Position numbers and translations under genes: made by a program. From NCBI GenBank assembly GCA_003001795.1, contig PVNI01000023.1:51921-115920 (forward strand): a DNA stretch of 64,000 nt. The letters run 5' to 3'. The stretch is from Actinomadura viridilutea. Its GTDB lineage: Bacteria; Actinomycetota; Actinomycetes; Streptosporangiales; Streptosporangiaceae. Positions 23,813 through 31,184 of this stretch are shown piece by piece; position 1 is the stretch's first letter, and every line of letters starts with the position of its first letter. The notes beneath the pieces are model-generated. The model was not told the DNA's origin. It saw only the letters and a list, made by a program, of their open reading frames with translations, and ran no database searches.

Positions 23813-24793
23813 ATGGCCGAGCTGCCCCCAGACCTGAGCACCGCACTCGACGAGGCTCTCCGCGGAGCCGACTCGGGCGGTTTGACGAGGGCGGCGCAGA
23901 AGCTCATACGGCAGTACCGGGACGGTTTCGACCCCGCCGAGCGGATGCCGCTCGGCTCCGCGGCCGACGTGGCGGCGTACGCCGCGTACCGGATGCCCGC
24001 CACGTACGCGGCGGTGGCGGCCGCGCTGCGGCACAGCGCGGCGCTGCTGCCCGGTTTCGCTCCGCGGACGCACGTGGACGTCGGCGGAGGCACCGGGGCG
24101 GCGATCTGGGCCGCCGCCGAGGTGTGGCCGTCGATCGAGGAGACCACCGTCCTGGAGCAGGCCCCCGAGGCGATCGCGTTCGGGCGGCGGCTGGCCGGGC
24201 GGTCGGACTCCCCGGCGGTGCGGGAGGCGCGCTGGCTGCGGACGGTGATCGACGGGCCGGTCCGCACACCGGCGTCCGACCTGGTCACCATGAGCTACGT
24301 GCTGGGGGAGCTGCCGCCCGGTGCGCGCACGGACGCGGTCCGCTCGCTGGCGGCCGAGGCCGCCGTGGTCGTCCTGGTGGAGCCCGGCACGCCCGCCGGA
24401 TACGAGCGCATCGTCGAAACGCGTGACCTGCTCATCGAGCTGGGCCTGTCGGTGGTGGCGCCCTGCCCGCACGACGGGCCGTGCCCCATCCCCCGGGGCG
24501 AGGACTGGTGCCATTTCGCCGAGCGTCTGAACCGGACGGCCCTGCATCGAAGGATCAAGGTGGCGTCGCTCGGGTTCGAGGACGAGAAGTTCTGCTACGT
24601 CGCGGCGGCGCGGAACGACCGCCCGCGGGCCTCCGGCCGGGTCGTGCGCCGTCCGCTCAAGCGCAAGGGCATGGTGGCCCTGCGCCTGTGCACGGAGACG
24701 AGCGGAGTGACGGACGTCACAGTCTCCAAACGTCAGGGGGACCTCTACCGGGCGGCCCGCAAGATCGACTGGGGCGACGCCTGGCCGCCGTGA
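23813..24793 (+). CDS. Rsm22-like methyltransferase family protein
   Basis: A 326-residue protein of the Rsm22 family of SAM-dependent methyltransferase folds, linked with small-subunit rRNA maturation. AAYAAYRMPATYAAVAAAL precedes a SAM-binding HVDVGGGTGAAIWAAAEVWP at about 87-106, then LVTMSYVLGELP and VVVLVEPGTPAGYERIVETRDLLIELG. A cysteine/histidine group CPHDGPCPIPRGEDWCHF (about 218-235) is the metal-binding or Fe-S-like motif of the family, and PLKRKGMVALRLCT is a conserved late motif. Monocistronic. Confidence 0.85.
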   Translation: MAELPPDLSTALDEALRGADSGGLTRAAQKLIRQYRDGFDPAERMPLGSAADVAAYAAYRMPATYAAVAAALRHSAALLPGFAPRTHVDVGGGTGAAIWAAAEVWPSIEETTVLEQAPEAIAFGRRLAGRSDSPAVREARWLRTVIDGPVRTPASDLVTMSYVLGELPPGARTDAVRSLAAEAAVVVLVEPGTPAGYERIVETRDLLIELGLSVVAPCPHDGPCPIPRGEDWCHFAERLNRTALHRRIKVASLGFEDEKFCYVAAARNDRPRASGRVVRRPLKRKGMVALRLCTETSGVTDVTVSKRQGDLYRAARKIDWGDAWPP

Positions 24794-24812
24794 GCGGCGG
24801 GCGGGCGGACGG

Positions 24813-25001
24813 TCAGGGCAGGCAGTGCTCGGCCCGCACATGCTTGATCAGCGTGGTCATCTTCAGCACGGGCATCTCGCAGAACTCGCAGACCCACACC
24901 CCGGTCGGGGCGGACACGCCGCGCGCCGCGGCGTCGTCGCGGGCGCAGGCGAGATGGTAGGCGCGGACCACCCGCCGCCAGAACCGTGCCGCGATTGACA
25001 T
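24813..25001 (-). CDS. Small C2H2-like zinc-finger protein (62 aa)
   Basis: ATG 25001 follows GGAGGAGCG directly. The 62-residue product has a basic N terminus (MSIAARFWRRVVRAYHLACARDD) and one finger-like block VCEFCEMPVLKMTTLIKHVRAEHC: Cys-x2-Cys then His-x4-His-Cys, a plausible zinc site. I recognise no named family. Its leader is one arm of a perfect 15-bp inverted repeat whose other arm carries the same ribosome site pointing the opposite way. Confidence 0.6.
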   Translation of the reverse strand: MSIAARFWRRVVRAYHLACARDDAAARGVSAPTGVWVCEFCEMPVLKMTTLIKHVRAEHCLP

Positions 25002-25002
25002 C

Positions 25003-25061
25003 GCTCCTCCATCGGTGCCGTGCTGGGACGAAACCCAAGGTTAGGACACCGATGGAGGAGC
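25003..25061. repeat. Perfect 15-bp inverted repeat carrying mirrored ribosome sites
   Basis: GCTCCTCCATCGGTG (25003-25017) and CACCGATGGAGGAGC (25047-25061) are exact reverse complements separated by 29 bases. Each arm contains GGAGGAG reading outwards and is followed at once by ATG: leftward the zinc-finger gene at 25001, rightward an ATG at 25062 opening a 31-codon frame. Confidence 0.7.
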
Positions 25062-25078
25062 ATGGGCAGGCGGGTTCC

Positions 25079-25113
25079 GGGGTCGGCGCCCGCCGTGCCG
25101 CGGCGCCGACCCC
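25079..25113. terminator. 12-bp hairpin beside the inverted repeat
   Basis: GGGGTCGGCGCC pairs perfectly with GGCGCCGACCCC across an 11-base loop. It begins 16 bases after the rightward ATG at 25062, so it could attenuate rightward transcription or terminate leftward transcripts coming from the carrier gene at 25239. Confidence 0.5.
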
Positions 25114-25238
25114 TGGAGATGAGGGCCCGCCGACGGTCGGCGGGATCCTCGCCCTAGGGCCGGTCCGCGTCCGCCGTCGGGCGACGCGCGCCCCGGCGGC
25201 CGGGCCGGCGGCGAGGCCCCGCCGTGTCCGGCGGTCGG

Positions 25239-26021
25239 CTATTGGCCGCTTCTGACGCCCGGCTGGCCGTACCGGTACTCCAGCGGCCGGGTGGCCCGGC
25301 GGCCGGGGATGTTGGCCTCGGCGCGGTACTTGCCCAGCGGGAGAATGGTCCGGCCGAAGGTGTCCTCCATCATCATCGCCGCGGCGATGTAGAGGGCGAT
25401 CGCGCTGGAGATCACCAGCAGCCAGCCGCTGATGCGCACCGGCCATGTGGCGCCGGACCAGAAGCCGGCCGCGGCGAACGCCGACCCCACCGACAGCACG
25501 AGCAGCAGCGCCGACATCCCCATGCTCCGGCCGACCGCGGCCAGGGCGGTCAGCCCGGTGATCACGCACAGGGCGACCCACCAGAACGCGAAGCCGGGGC
25601 GGGACGTGCCGATCACCGGCGTCAGCTCGGCCGGGAACGCGCCCGCGGCGACCAGCATGAACAGCAGGCCGAACGCCAGCCAGAACGCCCCCCACATGCC
25701 GTGCACGGCGGTGGCGAGGCCGTCCCGCGCGCGGTAGGACCACATGCCGGCGAGGAACTGCGCGAGCCCGCCGAAGAAGAGCACGAACGGGAACAGGGCC
25801 AGCGGCGTGGCCAGGGTGCCGTACCAGCCCGCCATCCAGGCGCCCACCATCATGGTGGCGGCGGCGAGGCCGAACAGCCCCAGGATGGAGGGTGCGGCCA
25901 CCGGCTGGAGGAAGACGCGGGTGCGGTCCTCCCACAGGGAGTGTTCTTCGGGGAACTCCTCCGGCCCGTGGCGTTGGCCGACCGGGACGCCTCGCCCCAC
26001 GGGCCCTCTCTCCTGTGCCAT
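25239..26021 (-). CDS. GPR1/FUN34/YaaH-like carboxylate carrier
   Basis: A 260-residue protein with six hydrophobic helices. The first helix region, VAAPSILGLFGLAAATMMVGAWMAGWY, then LFPFVLFFGGLAQFLAGMWSYRARDGLATAVHGMWGAFWLAFG, resembles the acetate uptake SatP/YaaH family (the NPAPLGL motif is diverged to AAPSILGL). ATG 26021 has GAGGAGAGG 3 bases upstream. The C terminus (PGRRATRPLEYRYGQPG) is cytoplasmic. Same strand as ctaD, 460 bases apart. The probable substrate, acetate or another short acid, is inferred from the family. Confidence 0.75.
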   Translation of the reverse strand: MAQERGPVGRGVPVGQRHGPEEFPEEHSLWEDRTRVFLQPVAAPSILGLFGLAAATMMVGAWMAGWYGTLATPLALFPFVLFFGGLAQFLAGMWSYRARDGLATAVHGMWGAFWLAFGLLFMLVAAGAFPAELTPVIGTSRPGFAFWWVALCVITGLTALAAVGRSMGMSALLLVLSVGSAFAAAGFWSGATWPVRISGWLLVISSAIALYIAAAMMMEDTFGRTILPLGKYRAEANIPGRRATRPLEYRYGQPGVRSGQ

Positions 26022-26481
26022 AGCCTCTCCTCGACTCGGAGATACAGGACGATTGTGGCTTATCCGGAGAGCGTGCCGATAAACCCGCTTCCGAAACTCC
26101 GAGCCCCGCTTCCTCGGCCCCGCCGCGGGACACCGCTCCCCGAAGCAGGACGCCCGCACCACGCCTGAAAAACGGCTTCCTTTGACCATCCACCGCCCTC
26201 TGACCTGCACAGATAGCGATCAACCCGGCCCGAGGGATGACCATGATAAACGCAAGGAAAGGCAAAGGATTCGCAAAGCGATCCCGATTGACACACTCAT
26301 TGAGATCTGTCACTGCGGAGGGGGGCGACCACGAATACCAACGGGCCATAAGGCGGCTCGCCCAGCCGGGTTTTGCCGGCTGCGAGCGGCCGTCGCCACC
26401 GGGTCGCGCCCCCTGCCCGTGCATGTCCTGGCGATCCCCGCTGTCACCGCCACGGGCAGAGGGGCATCCCCTGGAGAGGAG
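26022..26481. other. Intergenic between ctaD and carboxylate carrier
   Basis: About 460 bases. A lower-GC stretch at 26225-26310 probably holds the carrier promoter. Arms CTGCCCGTG (26413-26421) and CACGGGCAG (26451-26459) could form the ctaD terminator with a 29-base loop. No convincing gene; an ORF at 26237 (+) has no ribosome site. Confidence 0.45.
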
Positions 26482-28164
26482 TCACCGGTCGCGCTCGGCA
26501 CCGCCGGGTGCGACGCGAGACCGCTTCTGGTCGAGGTGGGGGTGGTGCAGGTCGAAGGCGGGGCGTTCGGACCGGATGGCGGGGATGGCGGTGAAGTTGT
26601 GCCGCGGGACGGGGCAGGGAGTCGCCCATTCCAGGGAGTTGCCCCACCCCCAGGGGTCGTCGGTGTCGACGCGGCGTCCTTTGCGGGCGGTGTACCAGAC
26701 GTTGTAGAGGAACGGCAGGGTGGACAGCCCCAGCAGCGCCGCCCCGGCCGAGGAGACCAGGTTCAGCGTCGTGAACTCGTCGGGATAGTCGGCGTACCTG
26801 CGCGGCATGCCCTGGACGCCGAGCAGGTGCTGGACGAGGAAGGTGGTGTGGAAGCCGACGAACAGCATCCAGAACTGGATCTTGGACAGCCGTTCGTCGA
26901 GCATCCGGCCGGTCATCTTGGGCCACCAGAAGAAGAACCCGGCGAACATGGCGAACACCACGGTGCCGAACAGCACGTAGTGGAAGTGCGCCACCACGAA
27001 GTAGGAGTCGTTGAGCTGGAAGTCCAGCGGCGGCGATCCGAGGATGACCCCGGTCAGGCCGCCGAACAGGAAGGTGACCAGGAACCCGATCGACCACAGC
27101 ATCGGCGACTTCATGTCGATCTGGCCGCGCCACAGGGTGCCGGTCCAGTTGAAGAACTTGATCCCGGTGGGGACGGCGATGAGGAAGGTCAGGAAGGAGA
27201 AGAACGGCAGCAGCACCAGCCCGGTGACGAACATGTGGTGGGCCCACACCGTCATCGACAGGCCGGTGATGGCGATGCTGGCGAACACCATGCCGACGTA
27301 GCCGAACAGGGGCTTGCGGGCGAACACCGGGATGACCTCGGTGATGATGCCGAAGAACGGCAGCGCGACGATGTAGACCTCGGGATGCCCGAAGAACCAG
27401 AACAGGTGCTGCCACAGCAGGGCGCCCCCGGTGGCCGGGGCGTAGATGTGCGAGCCCATGTTGCGGTCGGCCCACAGCGCGGCCAGCGCCGCGGCCAGCA
27501 CCGGGAACACCAGGATCACCAGGATCGAGGTGAACAGCACGTTCCAGGTGAAGATCGGCATGCGGAACATCGTCATCCCCGGCGCCCGCATCCCGACGAT
27601 GGTGGTGATGAAGTTGACCGCGCCCAAGATCGTGCCGACGCCCGACATGATCAGCCCGACCGTCCACAGGTCGCCGCCGGTCTCCGGCGAGTAGGTCTTC
27701 AAGGTCAGCGGCGCGTAGGCGTACCAGCCGAAGGCGGCCGCGCCGAGGCTGGTCACGAACCCGCTCAGGGCGATCAGGGCGCCGCACAGGAACAGCCAGA
27801 AGCTCAGCGCGTTCAGCCGCGGGAACGCCACGTCCGGGGCGCCGATCTGCAGCGGCATGATCACGTTGGCGAACCCGGCGAACAGGGGCGTGGCGAAGAA
27901 CAGCAGCATGGCCGTGCCGTGCATCGTGAACAGCTCGTTGTACCGCTGCGGCCCCATCAGCTGCAGCCCCGGCTGGGCCAGTTCGGCCCGCAGGAGCATC
28001 GCCATGAGCCCGCCCACGAGGAAGAAGACGAACGAGGCGGTGAGGTAGAGGTAGCCGACCTTCTTGTGGTCGGTGGTGGTCAGCCACTCCACCAGCCTGC
28101 TGCGCCGACGCCTCGGCTCGGCGGGCGGCGTCGTCGTTTCGGCGGAGGGCCGGACGTCGGTCAC
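26482..28164 (-). CDS. ctaD: Cytochrome c oxidase subunit I
   Basis: The catalytic subunit of an aa3-type heme-copper oxidase. GTG 28164 is chosen because GGGAGGC lies upstream. From that start the ligands are visible: heme a His82 (MHGTAM) and His395, CuB His260 with crosslink Tyr264 (GHPEVY), His309-His310 (AHHMFVTG), heme a3 His393 (AHFHYV), and the K-channel Lys335. Twelve helices, 560 residues. No subunit II, III or heme-assembly genes are adjacent, so this is a stand-alone copy that must combine with subunits coded elsewhere. It is near a Usp gene and a carboxylate carrier. Confidence 0.95.
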   Translation of the reverse strand: MTDVRPSAETTTPPAEPRRRRSRLVEWLTTTDHKKVGYLYLTASFVFFLVGGLMAMLLRAELAQPGLQLMGPQRYNELFTMHGTAMLLFFATPLFAGFANVIMPLQIGAPDVAFPRLNALSFWLFLCGALIALSGFVTSLGAAAFGWYAYAPLTLKTYSPETGGDLWTVGLIMSGVGTILGAVNFITTIVGMRAPGMTMFRMPIFTWNVLFTSILVILVFPVLAAALAALWADRNMGSHIYAPATGGALLWQHLFWFFGHPEVYIVALPFFGIITEVIPVFARKPLFGYVGMVFASIAITGLSMTVWAHHMFVTGLVLLPFFSFLTFLIAVPTGIKFFNWTGTLWRGQIDMKSPMLWSIGFLVTFLFGGLTGVILGSPPLDFQLNDSYFVVAHFHYVLFGTVVFAMFAGFFFWWPKMTGRMLDERLSKIQFWMLFVGFHTTFLVQHLLGVQGMPRRYADYPDEFTTLNLVSSAGAALLGLSTLPFLYNVWYTARKGRRVDTDDPWGWGNSLEWATPCPVPRHNFTAIPAIRSERPAFDLHHPHLDQKRSRVAPGGAERDR

Positions 28165-28273
28165 AGGGTGCCTCCCTCGTCCGATGGCTTGCTCCATGGG
28201 CGGCGGCGCGCCGGTCGCCGCGGCGGCGCCGGGGCGGCGCGGCGACCGGCGCGCCGCGCGGTCGGCCTGTCGG

Positions 28274-28636
28274 TCAGCATGTCGCCCTGGAGGTGCGGGG
28301 AACGGCCGGACGTGCGCCGCCGCGGTCGGCCGCGCCGGGCGGCCCGGACGAGCGGACGTGATGCGCCGTGGGGGCCGTCGCGCCGACGCCCGGCTCGCAG
28401 GGATGGCGCGTCCCCAGCGCCACCATGGCGACCAGCAACGCCGCCACCGCGACGACCACCGCCGCCAGGGCGACCGCTCCCCGGGGAGGCCGCCACGACA
28501 CCGGCCCGGCGTCCCGGCGAGCGTCCCGGACGAGGCCGGGGAGGGTCTTCAGCCTCCAGGCCAAGACCGGGTCATCGCGCTCCAAAGCCGCGTCGATCTC
28601 CCGCAGCACGGCCTGCTCGTCACCTGGCAGTCCCAT
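28274..28636 (-). CDS. DUF3040-like small membrane protein
   Basis: About 120 residues. The N terminus MGLPGDEQAVLREIDAALERDDPVLAWRLKTLPG matches the start of DUF3040 proteins (an amphipathic REIExxLxxDDPxLAxxL helix), followed by two hydrophobic stretches merged as VALAAVVVAVAALLVAMVAL and a polar Gly/Pro-rich tail. ATG 28636 is preferred to 28645. Function of the family is unknown. It lies just upstream of ctaD on the same strand, 109 bases apart. Confidence 0.65.
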   Translation of the reverse strand: MGLPGDEQAVLREIDAALERDDPVLAWRLKTLPGLVRDARRDAGPVSWRPPRGAVALAAVVVAVAALLVAMVALGTRHPCEPGVGATAPTAHHVRSSGPPGAADRGGARPAVPRTSRATC

Positions 28637-28947
28637 TCCGTCCACCTTCGGCGCGGCCTCGGCGGCCGGCGGTCACGCACCGCCGCCGGCGCGTGCGCTC
28701 CGGTGGCGGCAGGCACGGCTTACCCGGGCGATCGGGCGCCGATCCGCCAGAAGGGACAAAGACACGGCCAAGGGTCCGGTTGGAGGCCGGGCCCAGGCGT
28801 TCTCGCCCCTCCGGGGACTGTGACCGTTACCTGAGGGAATGTCGGAATAGTCAGGGCTGGCGCGCCCGGCCGTGGAGGAGACGGCGGCTCATGGCCCCGC
28901 ACACGGGCCGGGACCCCCGCGGAGACAACGGAAGCTGAGGAAGGCTC
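28637..28947. other. Intergenic, divergent promoter region for DUF3040-like and usp genes
   Basis: About 310 bases between divergent genes. I see no clear operator. GGAAGCTGAGGAAGG just before 28948 is the usp ribosome site. Confidence 0.4.
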
Positions 28948-29856
28948 ATGAAGGCACCCGTGATCGCGGGGCTGGACGGATCGGCCGCGTCGCCGCGCTG
29001 CGTCGCGTGGGCGGCCGCGGAGGCGAGCCTTCGCCGCCGTCCGCTGGAACTCGTGCACGCGACCATGCTCGTCTACCGCGACGGGTCGCTGAGCGAAGCC
29101 GCCCACGACGCGCTGGTGGCCGAACGGACGCGCCTGCTCACCGACGCCCGGGCCTACGCGCTGGCCCTGCACCCGGGCCTGGACGTGCGCATCCGCCTGC
29201 TGGCCGAGGAGGCGGGCAGGGCCCTGGTGGCGCAGAGCGAGCACGCGGAGCTGCTCGTCCTCGGCACCGGCGGGCAGGAGGGGTTCGGCGGTCTGCGGCT
29301 CGGCTCGGTCCTGGTGCGCGCGATGGTGTGGAGCCGCTGCCCCGTCCTGGCGGTCCCGGACTGGGCCCCGGAGCCCGACGCGGCGCCCGCCCACGTCGTC
29401 GTCGGGATCGAGGAGCCGCAGCGCGAGCGGGCGGTCGGCTGGGCCTTCGAGGAGGCGCACCTGCGCGGCGCGCGGCTCACCGCGGTGCACACGTGCGGGC
29501 GGTCCGGCGCGCCCGACCGCGGGGACGCCGCGGCCGCACCCTCCCGGACGCCGGCGCAGCCGCCGTCCGAGTCTCCGTCGGCGTCGCCGTCAGAGTCGCC
29601 GTCGGCGTCGCCGTCAGAGTCGCCGTCGGCGTCGCCGCCGGAGTCGCTGGACGCGTGGCGGACCAAGTACCCGGAGGTCCAGGTGACGCACACCACCGTC
29701 GAGGGGCACCCCGCGCGGGCGCTGGCGGCCGCCGGCCGCCAGGCCGCCATGGTGGTGGTCGGCGCGGCGCGGCGCCACGGCCCCGACATGGCCATGGGCG
29801 GCCTCCACCACGCCCTGCTCCACCAGAACACGACCGCCGTCGTGATCGTGCCGTGA
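28948..29856 (+). CDS. Tandem universal stress protein with Ser/Pro repeat linker
   Basis: A 302-residue protein with two Usp domains. Domain 1 (about 3-135): VIAGLDGSAASPRCVAWAAAEA and the nucleotide loop VLGTGGQEGFGGLRLGSVLVRAM. Domain 2 (about 150-302): HVVVGIEEPQRERAVGWAFEEAHLRGARLTAVHT and VVVGAARRHGPDMAMGGLHHALLHQNTTAVVIV, a variant of the ATP-binding G-2x-G-9x-G(S/T) loop. Inside domain 2, a repeated SESPSASP stretch (about 207-233) from a 24-bp DNA repeat interrupts the fold where a helix is expected. Confidence 0.85.
   Translation: MKAPVIAGLDGSAASPRCVAWAAAEASLRRRPLELVHATMLVYRDGSLSEAAHDALVAERTRLLTDARAYALALHPGLDVRIRLLAEEAGRALVAQSEHAELLVLGTGGQEGFGGLRLGSVLVRAMVWSRCPVLAVPDWAPEPDAAPAHVVVGIEEPQRERAVGWAFEEAHLRGARLTAVHTCGRSGAPDRGDAAAAPSRTPAQPPSESPSASPSESPSASPSESPSASPPESLDAWRTKYPEVQVTHTTVEGHPARALAAAGRQAAMVVVGAARRHGPDMAMGGLHHALLHQNTTAVVIVP
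29566..29646 (+). repeat. 24-bp minisatellite inside usp gene (3.4 copies)
   Basis: Three near-identical 24-base units (29566-29589, 29590-29613, 29614-29637) and a partial fourth, each coding SESPSASP. Units 2 and 3 are identical at the DNA level, suggesting recent expansion; unit length keeps the reading frame. Confidence 0.85.
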
Positions 29857-29936
29857 GGAATCCGGGCGACTGCCCGGTGTGACCGGCGGCCTTTCGGGGA
29901 CAGGACGCGGTGATCCCATGCGGGACGGGGAGGGGC

Positions 29937-31184
29937 ATGGACGAGTCGGACGTCATCATCGTCGGCGCGGGGGCGGCCGGTCTGTCGCTGGCGTACCACC
30001 TCGTCGCGATGGACGACTCCGGGACGCCGCCCACGGTGACGCTGGTGGACGCCGTGGACGAGGCGTTGCGTCCGCCCGACCGCACCTGGTGTTTCTGGGA
30101 GGAGGGCGCGGGCGAGTTCGAGGACGCCGTCGCCGCGTCTTGGGGGCGGCTGCGGGTGCTGGGCGGGGACGGCACCGAGGCGTCAGGCCGGACGCGCCCC
30201 TACCGCTACAAGATGATCAGTTCGACCGGGTTCCGGGACCTGGTGGAACGCCGGCTCGCCGGGCGGCCCGAGGTGCGGGTCGTCCGCGCCGACGTCGACG
30301 CGGTGCGCGACGTGCCCGGCGGCGCCGAGGTCGGCGGCACGGCGGCCGGGGGACGGCGGCTGACGATGCGGGCGCGCTGGGTGTTCGACTCGCGTCCGCC
30401 GCGCCTCCTGCCACGGGCGCGAACCGCGTTGGCGCAGCATTTCCGCGGCTGGTTCGTCCGCGCGGAGTCGCCCGTTTTCGACCCCGACGCCGTCGTGTTG
30501 ATGGATTTCCGGACCCCCCAGCCGCCGCGGGGCGTCTCGTTCGGCTACGTGCTTCCGTTCGGCCCTGCGGAGGCCCTGGTGGAGTACACCGAGTTCTCCC
30601 CCGCGCCGCTGAACCGCGACGCCTACGAACAGAGGCTCCGGCATTACACGCGCGACATCCTGAGGCTCGGCCCCCTGCGGGTCGACGGCTGCGAGCAGGG
30701 GGTGATCCCCATGACCGATGCCTTGTTCCCGCGCCGGGTGGGCCGTTCGGTATTCCGCATCGGCACGGCCGGGGGCGCGACGCGCCCCGCCACGGGCTAC
30801 ACCTTCGCGGCCGTGCAGCGGCAGAGCAGAGCCATCGCCGCCGCCTACCGGCGGGGGGCCGTGCCCGTGCCGCCCGCGCCGTACTCCATCCGGGCCCGCG
30901 CGATGGACGCCGTCCTGCTCAGGCTGCTGGCCCGTGGACGGGCGGACGGCGGGCAGTTCTTCACCGACCTGTTCAAGGGGGTGCAGACGGCGCGGCTGCT
31001 GCGCTTCCTCGACGGCGACACGTCTCTCTGGGAGGACATCGCGATCGGCATGCACACCCCCGTCGTGCCGATGCTGCGCACCGCCGTGGAAGTACCGCTG
31101 CTCCCCCGCCGGGACCTGCCGGTCCGCCCCCTTCGGGCGCCCTCGCCGGACCGAGTGGCGGGGCCTCAAGGAGCCGAGCCGTGA
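29937..31184 (+). CDS. crtY: Lycopene beta-cyclase
   Basis: A 415-residue FAD-dependent cyclase that closes both ends of lycopene to give beta-carotene. It has DVIIVGAGAAGLSLAYHL at 5-22, the RPPDRTWCFWEE stretch near 47-58 found in CrtY, PYRYKMISSTGFRDLV, VFDSRPP, and the GATRPATGYTFAAVQRQS motif near the C terminus. ATG 29937 has GGGGAGGGG just upstream; the in-frame GTG at 29910 is less likely. Its stop overlaps the crtU GTG by four bases. It is the first gene of a crtY-crtU pair facing the crtI-crtB-Rieske operon. Confidence 0.93.
   Translation: MDESDVIIVGAGAAGLSLAYHLVAMDDSGTPPTVTLVDAVDEALRPPDRTWCFWEEGAGEFEDAVAASWGRLRVLGGDGTEASGRTRPYRYKMISSTGFRDLVERRLAGRPEVRVVRADVDAVRDVPGGAEVGGTAAGGRRLTMRARWVFDSRPPRLLPRARTALAQHFRGWFVRAESPVFDPDAVVLMDFRTPQPPRGVSFGYVLPFGPAEALVEYTEFSPAPLNRDAYEQRLRHYTRDILRLGPLRVDGCEQGVIPMTDALFPRRVGRSVFRIGTAGGATRPATGYTFAAVQRQSRAIAAAYRRGAVPVPPAPYSIRARAMDAVLLRLLARGRADGGQFFTDLFKGVQTARLLRFLDGDTSLWEDIAIGMHTPVVPMLRTAVEVPLLPRRDLPVRPLRAPSPDRVAGPQGAEP

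Noticed and set aside
26288..26316. TTGACA at 26288 as a rightward promoter
   Set aside because: No acceptable -10 sequence at 16-18 bases and no rightward gene follows.
26182..28938. 918-codon plus-strand open frame
   Set aside because: It is antisense to ctaD and neighbours, has low-complexity Gly/Arg/Gln composition and no motifs; ctaD on the minus strand explains the codon bias.
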